DNA of 64,000 bases from Stercorarius parasiticus (Eukaryota; Chordata; Aves; Charadriiformes; Stercorariidae): NCBI GenBank assembly GCA_013396915.1, contig VWZL01003476.1, positions 1 through 64,000 on the forward strand, written 5' to 3'. Both the position numbers and the translations under genes were made by a program. The stretch's first letter is position 1; every line of letters starts with the position of its first letter. Of the stretch, positions 22,701-34,511 are shown piece by piece. Below the pieces are notes generated by a model that was not told the origin of the DNA, ran no database searches, and worked only from the letters and a program-made list of their open reading frames with translations.

Positions 22701-25039
22701 GGATCGCTTAAAAAATGGATCCTAAAGTCTCAAGTACCAGAATGTAAGTGAAATACAATTTCTGTTCATTTATTCAAACTATTATTTTTACAAAAGATGT
22801 TCTGAGGGTAAAAAAGTGCTGATCTATGATTTGCCAGACTCCTGAAACAGGCAGCAGCCAACAGAATGAGGCCTGACACCACGAAGATGACCAGAAAGCT
22901 GAACTCAAGTCCAAATTCAAGTGGAAATTAATGGGAATTCAGGTTCCCTTAATGCAGACGTAGATACACAGAAAGAGGTAAAACAATTAACATCTCAAAC
23001 ACCATAGCAAATGGGTTATCTACATCTCATAATAGAGGGAAAAAAACCCGAAGAGCAACAGATGGAGCTTAGTGAGAGCAGAATAAACCTTCTCGAGCAT
23101 TGCTTTTACCAGACAGACACTACACAAAACACAGAGACTGCAAATCCATTTCCTGTAGATTGTCTCAGGTTAGACAACTAGCAAACAGCTCGGTTGTGGA
23201 TTTAAAAGAAAAAAAATAAAAGGGCAAAAAACCTAAAACCCCTAAGTCTCTGTCCACGTCACCTCCCACATTTTTACATTTCCAGATGGACTCTTATAGG
23301 CCAGAAAGCAGGGATGTCTTACTAGACCCACAACTTTTAGCACAGTGTTTTTCTAACTCTTCTTGAAAACAGTTGATTATATATTGCTCTCATAAATTTA
23401 GCCTAGTAACAGCTGGGACAGATTTACAGGGGTTGTGTTTTTTTTATGACTATCTATTATTCATGGTGTGTTAGCCCTTACAATGTGTTTAGCCAAGGAA
23501 AAAAAAGATAAGATATCCTCTGGTTGATTATTGACAGATACTTGGCAGCTTGCTTCTCTGGGACTGCCTGGTCACAAATAAAATGAATGCAGCCTCTAAA
23601 AGCACTGATTCGATAACTTGACCATGTCAGACTGGGAAATGATATGGACTGAAGAGGACAGGGGCAATCATTTGTAACAAACACTGTATTTTTATCTCTT
23701 AAATCTCAGGCACAAGTTTGTCAGAGGAGCTACACTGTCAGCTCAGGAAGTGTGCAGTACGCACAGCCCCAGAAACATCCCTGGCAAGATCTACTGACCC
23801 AGAAACTTCCTCCACAGGAAAGCACTGTCTGCTCTGGAGGTACCACAGCCCCACAGCCATGAGCAAGAGGGTTTCAGGTGATGAGTGGGTATCCCAGGAG
23901 ACTATGTCAGGGATCAGTCAACCACAGATGCCCTTGTAGGACACAGAGCCAACCTCGCCTCGGCCCAAAAAACACCTTTGCTAACACGCTCTGCTTTAGC
24001 TGCCCAGACAGCTACACGGGCATGTTTAGCTAAGCTATAGACAATACAGATCAGAGCCTGGCTGGTATGATTTATACCATGCCAGACTTCAGGAGACATG
24101 GATATCAACTGCAAAGCCACTAGAGAGAACAAAAATCAAGAATCAGCCCCAGGGCTGTTCAACATGCTGGTGTCCCCACAGACATCACTGTTCTTTCTAA
24201 GCAAACCAGAAAACCCCAGGACATGACACTGAACTGTGTTCCTCTTCAGCAGTTAAAGCCTGGTTTCTCCCCCAAGTTGTGCCTCTTGAGCTTCCCTGGT
24301 TTTGAGTAGGAGGCAGCTTCCAAGGGGCAGGGGGAATTGCCAGTGGCATTCCTGACACCAGCTTATCTCGCCAGTGCCATCCCTTAAAAAGAGGTAACAG
24401 GGATGAGTTACATCCCTCACTTCACTCACTCACACACACATACATAGTTGCCATCAAAGCACTAACCATATGTTTTTACTTTGCCTCTATCCTACAGAGT
24501 CCAAATGCTGCTCAGGAACACCACCGCTGTTGCACTTTAAGCATCTATAAGGCCTGATCCTAAGACCATGGCGTGCAGGGATTGTATCTTTCAGAGGCTG
24601 AGCTTCCCAGAAGAGGAAAGCTATGGCAGAAACATGCAGAAACATGGTGTGTTGAGCAGAGGTACCAACAAATACAGAAGACAGCCTTCAACCCCTTTGA
24701 ATGCACTGCAATTACAGCAACTGAACTCTCTCAATGTACAGGTTCACACCCCAACACACCTCACAATGAAAGAAAATGCTCTGGGCACATCCCAGCAGCT
24801 CAATGCAATCCCCTCGCTGGAATTTGACTGTCCTACACACCATTTGCATCTCGCCTCAGTTTGGTGGGTTCACTCCCCTCCAAGCCACCATTGCTCATGT
24901 AAGTGTATAAGCACCAAGACAAACTTTACAGAAGTAATTTCTTTTAAACTAGGCATTTGTATTGTGCTCTGAGCTGAGGATCTCTGCCAGCAACACAAGC
25001 AAGAGATTTTTTTGGTCAGCTGGGCACGCTCCTTCTGCT
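22701..25039. other. Non-coding stretch; CA-rich simple repeat near 24430
   Basis: A short (CACT)/(CA) tract lies at 24423-24446. A 134-codon plus-strand frame (24568-24972) has no recognisable domain and an overlapping frame is also open. No other structure was seen. Confidence 0.45.
24423..24446 (+). repeat. CACT/CA microsatellite
   Basis: CACTCACTCACACACACATA, a short imperfect tetranucleotide-to-dinucleotide tract. Confidence 0.8.
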
Positions 25040-25175
25040 GGGAATTACAAGGGCTGATTTCAAGCCTGAGTTTATTTTAATCTTGGTCAAGTCACTTCAT
25101 CCCTCCAGAGCTTTTCTTTCCAGACTCGCTTGTCTGCCATTGACTATTAGATAAAGATGAACCTAGGCCAATTAA
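25040..25175 (+). repeat. Possible MIR-like remnant
   Basis: CTTGGTCAAGTCACTTCATC (25082-25101) is very close to the 'cttgggcaagtcacttcacc' core of MIR-type SINEs and is followed by CCAGAGCTTTTCTTTCC, matching the 'gagcctcagtttcc' part. The flanks are weak, and the downstream part (from about 25140) grades into AT-rich unique sequence. Confidence 0.4.
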
Positions 25176-25360
25176 ATAACAGTTCTTTAATTAGCTTTTC
25201 CTTCTCAGCAGTCATGTGAAATGCTGTTTGCTTGCACAGCAGAAATAGCAGGATCCAAGGTGAACGTGCGTTATTATTGATCTTGCACAGTTCATTGTGC
25301 TCACAATTCCCTCACTTAGAAATAACAAGATAATCAGAGATTGGAGATAGCTTCTCAGAA
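25176..25360. promoter_or_regulatory. Candidate conserved non-coding segment
   Basis: The segment has TTCTTTAATTAGCTTTTCC, GTCATGTGAAATGCTG, GTGCGTTATTATTGATCTTG and AACAAGATAATCAGAG. The AT-rich homeodomain-like and GATA-like words in unique sequence are only suggestive. Confidence 0.2.
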
Positions 25361-27783
25361 GAGTTTCCCTTCTAGTTATATCCTAAAGTGTTGTTTTAAC
25401 TCATTCATCATTTCTTTGCTTTGCCTGTTGGTTAGGTACCTCACCCCACCCCTTCATATGATTTCTTCCTTTGCTTAACTCCATGCGTGACTTGACTTCT
25501 AAACCGCAAGAGGTCACCTGACACACAGCACTGTCAAACATTAACTGCAAGAACCCTGGTTCCAGCAGGGCACCAGCTGCTCGTACATCCTGACTCACCA
25601 GTTACCAAGCTAGGTCACCCCACCTAGCACATTCACGTACTACGCCACTAACTGCTCTTACTACTCCATTAGCGGGAGCCATGTGCCTTTCAGAGAAAAG
25701 ATAAACTATTAGCTACATGCTCATCACTCCCGTGAACAAGTTCTAAGCAGCCTTCTGCTGCTGGTAGAGAAACCATGAAGCCCCCTCCCCAAACATTTAA
25801 CACCACCCCTGGAAGCTCAGATTGGTTTCTGTTTGTATGTCTTTACTAGGCATTAGTGACAAAAGCCTGAACTTAAAACAACTGATACCTTACCACAGTC
25901 GGCACTATTTGTCTTCCTGGGGGCTGTGTGGCCTCCAAAGATACTCACAGGCAGCATTCCCTGACCTCGGAGGAATGCCTGAGCTCAGAGGGCAGATCCT
26001 GCATATTTGCCCATGCCTGCCAGGGGAGAGACCCCCAGGGCAGGTGAGAAGCCGAGGCCACAGCAGTCACAGAAAGCAGAGCCCGGCAGCCAGATCACAG
26101 CAGAAGAGCTGTGATCATCAGGGAGCTGGTTAAATGAAATAAAGCTCAGCTTGTGCATGGGAAGGAGACACTCATCTTTAATCCTGCTAAGACCTTCTGA
26201 AAGTGCTAATTGCTCTCTCTAGGAAATCGCATTCCCCAAACTCCAGTTATTTCAAGACACATGGTTCAGCTTTGTTTCATCTCTCCTTGCAATACCAGGT
26301 GGGTGAAACTGCATCAGGGAAAGGAAGAAAACCAGAGAAGGTCTTGTCTTGTGTGACGGAGGCAGTGACGCATATCAAACAGAAGACTTCAAAAGCTCTT
26401 ATCCAGCACAGGGCTGGGTGATGATGTGTCTCCTCAGAGAAAGCCGATAGCCTCGAGAGACAAAGGGCCCCTGGAGCCAGGAACACGCTGCACCTCCCCG
26501 CCTGCCTTCATTAAAGCTTTGGGCCAGTTCCCAAAGAGCCATGTCTCAGCGCTAAGGCTGCTGCCAGGGTGGGAGATAAGAGCACAGAAGAAAGAGCTGT
26601 ATCTGCAAACCCTTTCCCTCCACTCCCCCTCCCTGTACCTGCCTGTTGCACCAACACATTAACCTTTCTTGCTTCCCATCCTTTGGTTGGTTTGGTTTTT
26701 TTTTCCCCTCATGCATGTCTTCCACCATCACCACAGCCCCCAGGTACGGAGGCTGCACCAAAGCACAGCAGCTTCCAGGCCTTGGAAACCCTTCAGAAAG
26801 CAGCACTGTGCCAGTCTTAGCCTTGGTTTCACCTAGGACACGCAAACCCAACAACCACAGCTTGCGGGGAAGGCACAGGCATCCCAAGGGCAGATAGCCA
26901 GCTTTAGGCAGAGGCCTGTGAAATAATACACAGGAGTCATACTGCAAATTCAGACAGGAAGGAGGGACATGTACCAGACCCCACCAGAGCCCTGGGGAGG
27001 ACTTTGGCAGGTAGGATGTTCTTACTCATACTATAATTCATCTGGGAGAGAACTTCCTTTGCTTCCCATTGCACAATTATCACTGCCACATTTTCAAGCA
27101 CCTTAACTCATGCCTCAGATATCCTGGTGCTTTTAAAAGGGAAGGTTTTTAAAATACTTTATCAATTTCTCGTTATCGATACCATAACCAAGGAGTTCTT
27201 AAATGTGTGATTTGGCCTGGAACTGGGACAGAATAGCAAAGAGGCAATACAGTGAGAGATGAGAAATAAATGACACCTTTGTCTTGCACAGTTTTTCCTT
27301 AAGAAACCCACCATTTCCTATTCCTGGATCCTTTGCAGCCCAGGTTAGAAAGGACACACATGAGCAAAATCCTAGGTGACAAGTTTTGAACTTAAGCTTG
27401 CATCAGCACAGGGCAGCTTATGAAGGAGGCACACTATCATGTCTGTGCCAGGTCACCCCTTCCTAACCACCTTCTCAACAGGGTGCTCTTCTCTCTCAGG
27501 CACACACAGAGGTATCACAGAAGACTCCAGCACCACTGGCAGACAACACGCAGGCACAGCTTTTGGGCTCTGGCAAAGCCACATGCAGATACAGTGCATT
27601 CCCGCCCCAGTCCCCAACTCTGACACCCAGATGACATTGCACTTCACAACCTCAGCCTCTGTTCTCATCTGTGGCTGGTGACTTCCTTTCCTTGCAGGCA
27701 GCAGCTTTGTAAAAACTCAAGCTACTTAAATAAACCCCATGACAGGGACTGCCAATGCTCTGATGCTTCATGGGACAATGTTT
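25361..27783. other. Non-coding stretch, nothing recognised
   Basis: Moderately GC-rich between about 25900 and 26950, with overlapping short frames on both strands (up to 131 codons on the minus strand, 26552-26947) and no recognisable domain. No repeat signature was seen before the CR1 end at 27784. Confidence 0.5.
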
Positions 27784-27840
27784 ATAGAATCATAGAATCT
27801 TCATGGTTGGAAAGGACCTTTGAGATCATCGAGTCCAACC

Positions 27841-27867
27841 ATACACACACAAAAAAAAAAAAAAAAA
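27841..27867 (+). repeat. CA then A17 tract inside CR1 3' region
   Basis: A CA tract at 27842-27850 runs into 17 A (27851-27867), then C/A-rich sequence. It sits between the CR1 terminal segment and the ORF2 stop, so it is an expansion within the element and not a tail at its end. Confidence 0.85.
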
Positions 27868-27896
27868 CCCAAAAACCCCAAACCCTACAGTCTCTG

Positions 27897-28129
27897 TCAC
27901 TGGAGCATGCCCTGAAGTGCCAAATCTACACATTTCTTAAATACCTCTAGGGATGGTGACTCAACCACCTCCCAGGGCAGGCTGTTCCAGTGCCTCACCA
28001 CTCTTTCAGTAAAGTAATTCTTCCTAATATCTAATCTAAACCTCCCTTGCCGCAACTTCAGACCATTTCCTCTGGTCCTGTCATTATTCACCTGGGAGAA
28101 GAGGCCAACACCCACCTCTCTGCAACCTC
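27897..28129 (-). pseudogene. CR1 ORF2 C-terminal fragment
   Basis: About 76 codons open to a TGA. The residues match the conserved CR1 C-terminal tail: a G-rich entry into the gap, [20 protein letters not shown], then the [20 protein letters not shown] block. This part keeps its frame. It belongs to the same element as the fragment at 29011-29440, but the joining sequence is unknown. Confidence 0.9.
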
Positions 28130-29010
28130 NNNNNNNNNNNNNNNNNNNNNNNNNNNNNNNNNNNNNNNNNNNNNNNNNNNNNNNNNNNNNNNNNNNNNNN
28201 NNNNNNNNNNNNNNNNNNNNNNNNNNNNNNNNNNNNNNNNNNNNNNNNNNNNNNNNNNNNNNNNNNNNNNNNNNNNNNNNNNNNNNNNNNNNNNNNNNNN
28301 NNNNNNNNNNNNNNNNNNNNNNNNNNNNNNNNNNNNNNNNNNNNNNNNNNNNNNNNNNNNNNNNNNNNNNNNNNNNNNNNNNNNNNNNNNNNNNNNNNNN
28401 NNNNNNNNNNNNNNNNNNNNNNNNNNNNNNNNNNNNNNNNNNNNNNNNNNNNNNNNNNNNNNNNNNNNNNNNNNNNNNNNNNNNNNNNNNNNNNNNNNNN
28501 NNNNNNNNNNNNNNNNNNNNNNNNNNNNNNNNNNNNNNNNNNNNNNNNNNNNNNNNNNNNNNNNNNNNNNNNNNNNNNNNNNNNNNNNNNNNNNNNNNNN
28601 NNNNNNNNNNNNNNNNNNNNNNNNNNNNNNNNNNNNNNNNNNNNNNNNNNNNNNNNNNNNNNNNNNNNNNNNNNNNNNNNNNNNNNNNNNNNNNNNNNNN
28701 NNNNNNNNNNNNNNNNNNNNNNNNNNNNNNNNNNNNNNNNNNNNNNNNNNNNNNNNNNNNNNNNNNNNNNNNNNNNNNNNNNNNNNNNNNNNNNNNNNNN
28801 NNNNNNNNNNNNNNNNNNNNNNNNNNNNNNNNNNNNNNNNNNNNNNNNNNNNNNNNNNNNNNNNNNNNNNNNNNNNNNNNNNNNNNNNNNNNNNNNNNNN
28901 NNNNNNNNNNNNNNNNNNNNNNNNNNNNNNNNNNNNNNNNNNNNNNNNNNNNNNNNNNNNNNNNNNNNNNNNNNNNNNNNNNNNNNNNNNNNNNNNNNNN
29001 NNNNNNNNNN
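28130..29010. other. Assembly gap (881 N)
   Basis: Unknown bases lie inside the CR1 reverse-transcriptase region. The gap removes most of the catalytic domain. Long apparent frames across it on both strands are artefacts of translating N. The true length may differ from 881. Confidence 1.
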
Positions 29011-29440
29011 CAGCTCCCTGAGTATTCTTGGGTGAATCCCATCCAGCCCCATAGACTTATGTGCATCTAGGTGCAGAAGCAGATCATTGACTACTTCCTC
29101 CCGGATTAGGGGTGGGTTGCTCTGCTCTCCATCCTTATCTTCCAGCTCCAGAGGCTGAACACCCTGGGGATAGCTGGTCTGACTATTGAAGATGGAGGCA
29201 AAGAAGGCATTAAGTACCTCAGCCTTCTCCTTGTCCTTGGTTGCAACTTTCCCCCCCTGCATCCAGTAAGGGATGGAGATTCTCCCTGGCTCTCTTTTTG
29301 TCGATGTATTTATAAAAACTTTTTTTGTTGTCCTTAATGTTAGTGGCCAAGTTGAGCTCCAGCTAGGCTTTTGCCTTCCTAATTTTCTCTCTGTATAACC
29401 TAACGAGATCTCTGTACTCCTCCTGATGTTACTTGTGACC
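29011..29440 (-). pseudogene. CR1 ORF2 central fragment with stop codons and a frameshift
   Basis: This is the segment leading into the reverse-transcriptase domain. The CR1-like reading passes from one frame to another at a run of seven C (29251-29257 on the plus strand), indicating a one-base indel. Upstream of that run, the CR1-like frame has a TAG (29363-29365) where the family normally has a sense codon, and a TAA further upstream near 29431 beside a small indel. The copy is therefore inactive regardless of the gap. Confidence 0.85.
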
Positions 29441-29480
29441 GTTGCTTTCCTACCCAAGCCAGAGTTGCCGACAGACGTGA

Positions 29481-32400
29481 GGCAGTTCCCCATTCAGAGG
29501 TGCAGCAGACACAGGTAAATGTCAACGTTAATAGCCTCAGCTGTCCAGAACTGGTGATGCTGGCTTACCCTACGTGCTACATTTCACCTCCTGATCTGAA
29601 GTACCACACACAGAGGCTTAGATGGCAAGGAGCATGCCTGCCACTGATCTACCTGCTACGCAGCATTGGGACTTTGGTCAGATTGAAACACCAGCTCTCC
29701 TTAACCAGCAAAGCCCGCCCTGCCAGAGACAGCTTTAAGCAGCCAGAATGCAATACTCGCTTGCTCAGGTAGCAAAGCTGTAGTTCACCCTGCCTTGAAA
29801 CAAAGAGACAAACCACCGCACCACTGATTCACACAAACATGTGGGAGTACCCAAAATCAACTTCCAAACACAGAGAGGACTTGTTAAAGTCCTGGATGGT
29901 TCTTGCTTCTCATCGCTTGCCAGAGTGAATCTTTCCCACACGTGCCCCAGTGCAAGACAGTCAGGGGGATCTCCGAGCACAGCTACAGGAGGCAGCTTTC
30001 TCTTCCTGAATTTTGGAGACAGTGTTTCAAAGAAAGCTGCTCAAACCAACCAAACTAGCAAGCTCCCCTCATTAAAAGGGAACTGCTGCCCTACCAGATA
30101 CTGCTGCCCTGGCAAGCACCATTTGCAGCATTGCCAGTACTAAGGTAGTGGTAATTAGTAACATTATTAGACAGGCCACACTTCTGATGCATTTTACAAC
30201 AATGGGCAGAGAAGAATAACTACCCAAAGCTCAGGTACTTCGGGACTTATAAGGAGCCACCTTAGGCCAGCTACATAAGGTAACTCTGGATGCTGAGTTT
30301 TACATGAAAAGGAGACAAACTATTCTCTGTGGGGATATCTACAAGCCCTTTCCATTAATTGCTTCGTTAGTGTCTTGCAGGGAGAGTTCTGGGCACTGGA
30401 GCAGTAAAACCTAAGAAATGCACCCTGCTGGCAGGTGAACTCGCTGGCCAGAATCTGCTCTCTTTGCATTTGCTTCCAAACTTGAAGCTGTGCCCTGAAG
30501 AAACCACAAAGCAATCATGCTTCAAAGCGAACCTCAACAGGGGGACGGGACTGGTTTGGCTTTCCTTGTTGCTTTCCAAAGTCCCAGAAAAGAGAAGATA
30601 TTATTTGTCTATGGAAATCTCACATGCAGAGTTACATCTGCAGAAAATAACAAAGAGAGCATTGATGATAGAAAAAGCTCTAGGAGTTGTGCGTTCATGA
30701 AAAACCTACTATTTTGCTTGAGTGTAAACATATTTAAGGAACATGAAAATGCAAAGAATCTGGTTACATTACAGATCTGCGATTGCCCTGCTTATTTTAC
30801 ACACGCACACCAGCCTTTTGAGTTACAGCTCAAATTCTGCAGTACTCAAAAGTACAGTGAAACTTCCAAGTCTGAAAAACTCCTGGATTTCACTCTTGTA
30901 CCCACCTGAAACCCTTGACAAGGTTTTCTGACCAGCTAGCACAGCAGCTCAAAATTAACACAGATGTGACCAAGCAAGTAGTTTTGATGGAACATGATGA
31001 GCTGATACAAGAATAGATTGTTTAATCTTTAAGTCTGAGGGTTTCTTTGGATACAAAAATGAAAGCAAAAATGCTACGCTTGTAAAATCCCATAAGACGT
31101 TTATAAATGATTTGAAGGGCCGCTTATAAGCCAAAGCCTTTGAGTTTCTCAGAAGCTGAGCTGCTGTCCCCTTCTGATAGTAACAGTCAGGTCCTGGGCA
31201 CAATAATTGAGGAAAAGTGGATTCCAGTTCTTCAAGCCAATGCCCAGAGCAGAAAAACATGCCGCCTATCAATGGACACATTAAAGCAGTGGAGAAGCCA
31301 ACAGCAGCACACCACTATCTCTGGCCACCCTGGCTTAGGATGTTTTCTAAGCATCCCCCATGACTGCCCACACTGCTCACCTTTCAGGAGCATTGCATGG
31401 CACTCAACGGGCTGCTTGTTTGCAGCCACCATGTGCTTAGTGGCACCAGTATGAGCTGGTCGTGCACAATGGCAGCAGAGAGCAGCCTCCCATGACGTGA
31501 GCTGTGCAGCTTGCTGACTCCAGTGGTGCAGACTGGAATCCAGATGTCCAATTTCCAGCAAAATCAGGCTACTTTTTAATTTTTTAAATATGTAGGGCCT
31601 AGACATGGGGCTTGCAAGGCTGAAAGGCAGAATGGCACGCTGAAGAAAGAGGGAACTCTGTCTTTCTGTTCAGACACAGCCCAACCTCACGTTCTTATGG
31701 TAAGTACCCACAACAATAATTTTTAAAAGTCCATTTTACATATTTAGAACAAAAAGCAGAAATGAAAGCAATGTCAACTATTAGGGAAAACCAGCAGAGA
31801 GGGGAAAGGGTTATAAGTTCTTTGTACAAGCCCTACATCCTATTCATCGAAGGAACTGCTCAGAGGAACGCAGGCTACTCTTATAAGAGACAGTTTCACC
31901 CTCTCAGCTCAAGGTTATTTTGAAGCACACAAAAATGCACCAGTGGAACACAGCATCGCCAATACTCTGCTTCAAGGAGCAAATGTTCAGCAAGAGGAGC
32001 ATTCAAACGAAGTGAATTGCTGTCAAGGCACAGGTTACCTGGGTACCCAAAATAAGGATACCTGCAAGATGCGTTTTAGAAAGCAGACCTGGTACTGAGA
32101 GACACATTAAGATGCAAGAAGTATTTCAACAACAGCAGTTTACCACAGTGATCCAGTAGAAGCATTAGGCAAATTAAAAGAAGGCGGCTTCACAATTAAA
32201 CATCAGAATTATTGCACTGAATAAAGTCTATGTAACAGTACAGTTAGTTCTGTACCTCTCCTAGAAATTATGTATGTTGATTTTTCCATCTCAAGTCTTC
32301 TATATTTGTATCCATTCATTCTCCCAGAATAGTTGCACCCGAGTGAGGCAAAACATCTTAAAAATTCTTCAGATTTGCCTGTGGGATTTTTTTTGTTGTT

Positions 32401-34475
32401 TGACATTGTTTTGTTTTTAAATATCCTGTTCAAAATTGTTTGCTTACATTGCAACCTTTTCATATTTGGTATTTCTGCCGATACCAATAGGGAAATGATG
32501 AAGAAAGGGCTTTGCTATTAGAGAACGGGGAAAGGATGCAGGTCCAATTACTGGCTCTCCTACAGGAGCCCTTTTTGGGGCAAATCAGCTTGACAGGGGT
32601 TTTAAAAATGCTCCATATTTCAGAAATAGATCAATGACCAAGATAAAACAAATATTGCTAGCAACCTATAATCAATATTTGTTGTTTGTAGGAATGTTAC
32701 ACCTCACCATACATCAGTCCCCAAACTCTGCTTGCAGACTGCATCTTACACTACCTTCTTGTGGGGATCTCTAGGAGCACCCTTGGCACCAAGAAGATCA
32801 TTTTACCATCACTATTCATTAATTTGCAGCAATTTCCCGGAAGCTTATGACTTTGAAACTTGTAAACCTATTGTATTTGCTGATACTAGAGTCTTTCTGC
32901 AAGCTTACATGGACTTGGAAGGGATCTGCCTTTACTTTTTCACTTCATGAACATCCCTAGAGGGCAAAGCTGAACTCTACAACCTTTGCACAAGGCTAAA
33001 ATCCATGATATGAAGATGCCTGAAGTGCAAACTCTCGCTCCTGCTGAGGAGACTCCAAGAGGTGCAATAAAACTGTCCCACATCACCTCAACAGGAGAAA
33101 CAATATACCCGAACTAGGGAGCCAGTACAGTAACACATGGAAGTCAGAAATCACCACTCACCTATGGTGATGCAACCTGTTACCTGATGGACAAGGTAAA
33201 GACAGCAAAGCTAAAAGAGGAGCAATGAATGCTCTTTGCATCCACCAGAAACATGGCAACAGACCTGGGATGCTGGCGGAGACAGCACAGCCTCTTTTCC
33301 CATTGCACCCCATGCAACAGATCTTATATTAATCCTTTCCATTTAACAAAGGAGATGGAAAGGTGCATTTTCACTCCAATGCAGAATGAAAGAGGATGAA
33401 GCTTGAAGCTTCAGGCCCTCCTGCTCTCTCCACCCCAGTTCCTTCACCTGACTGTAAGATGTCTAGTAAGTGTAAATGTCACATATACACAGGCTTTTGC
33501 TTCATCCAGTTTCGCCAGATGACATTCCTGTTGTCTGTAGCTCTGGACCAGTGAGCAGTATTTGCTTGGTGAGGCTTTAAAGACATCCCCTGCTGCATAG
33601 TCCTATTTACCTTATATTCCGTACGTTTAGACAAGAGTCCTGGCTCCCAACTTGTACGTACAACTGGCTCCTTTTAGCCATGGTGCATTTAAAGTGATCA
33701 TTTCATGCTTTCTCAGTGTGTTAGTTCAGCAAACACGGTGTGTTTGACACTTTGCCACAGCACAAATCGCACCACACTGCTCACACTCTTTCCTTTCATA
33801 TGGGGAGATACAAGACTTGCCAGGAACCAGACAGTGCTGGGCAGACGAGAGCTGCAGGGACAGGCTGCACCCCAGTCCCTCTGCAGAGCCAGAGACTCTC
33901 CCTTTGGGATGTCTGAAAAATACTTGTAGCTCCATCACAAAATAAAATAAAAAAAAAAATCACTTTAATACTAGCAACTGCATTGGAGAAGGTGGATAGA
34001 GAGCTGGATGGGATGCCCTCCCACAACAATTTGTGAGGTTTTAAATATCCCAGTTCAGAGAAACAAAAAAGTCAAAAAATCTCACAATTTCCCCAGAAAT
34101 AAGAACACCGGGGGAGGAAGAGAGGAAGAGAACGTTTTGTTTCTATTCATTTTCAGGAATTTCATTTCAGTTCCAACATTTTTTTTTAACCTTCAATTAA
34201 TGCTAGCTATCAAAACGAAGCAGCATTTGGACCTAAAAACATTGAAACTTTGCCATTTGGAAAAGGTCAAACAGTTTTGAAAACATTTTTGTCCAATATT
34301 TTTCAGCAAATGAAATTCATCAAAACCAACATTTTCCCACAAAATTGTTCTGTCTCAGACAACTGGCATTTTCTGAAGCACGATGCTTCTCGGGGGATCT
34401 CCTTGCCAGCCCAAGGGGGTGGTCCTTCCCTTTTGTCACCAACTAGCCTCTTTGGCAAGCAGCCCATGCCATACT
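29481..34475. other. Non-coding stretch, nothing recognised
   Basis: Open frames up to 130 codons (30517-30909, plus strand) and 124 codons (31232-31606, minus strand), none with a recognisable domain. The AT-rich part at 31680-32520 has a 92-codon minus-strand frame (32209-32487) that is basic and unassigned. An A-run lies near 33950. Confidence 0.45.
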
Positions 34476-34511
34476 TTTGGACCTTGGGAAGTCACCCAGG
34501 CCCCGTTTCAG
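34476..34511 (+). repeat. Possible short MIR-like core
   Basis: TTGGACCTTGGGAAGTCACC (34477-34496) followed by AGGCCCCGTTTCAG resembles the MIR core 'gaccttgggcaagtcacttaggcc...tttcag'. Only the core is visible. Confidence 0.3.

Larger units (their letters stand above)
27784..29480 (-). mobile_element. CR1 LINE retrotransposon, decayed copy with internal assembly gap
   Basis: CR1 is a non-LTR retrotransposon encoding an endonuclease/reverse transcriptase that copies its RNA into nicked genomic DNA. The 3' end is here at 27784, marked on the plus strand by two ATAGAATC units (27784-27799) followed by GGTTGGAAAGGACCTTTGAG (27805-27824), the conserved CR1 3' region. The minus-strand sequence at 27900-28129 encodes the C-terminal end of ORF2 (it includes [15 protein letters not shown]), ending at a TGA at 27897-27899. 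The sequence at 29011-29440 encodes the region at the start of the reverse transcriptase (it includes [14 protein letters not shown] and HKSMGLDGIHPRILREL). The middle is N. The 5' part is missing, which is usual for CR1. The exact 5' boundary (29440-29500) is uncertain. Confidence 0.95.

Noticed and set aside
28047..29493. Long frames of 324-469 codons on both strands
   Set aside because: They are open only because the 881 N bases cannot contain stop codons. Only the CR1 pieces at each side are real.
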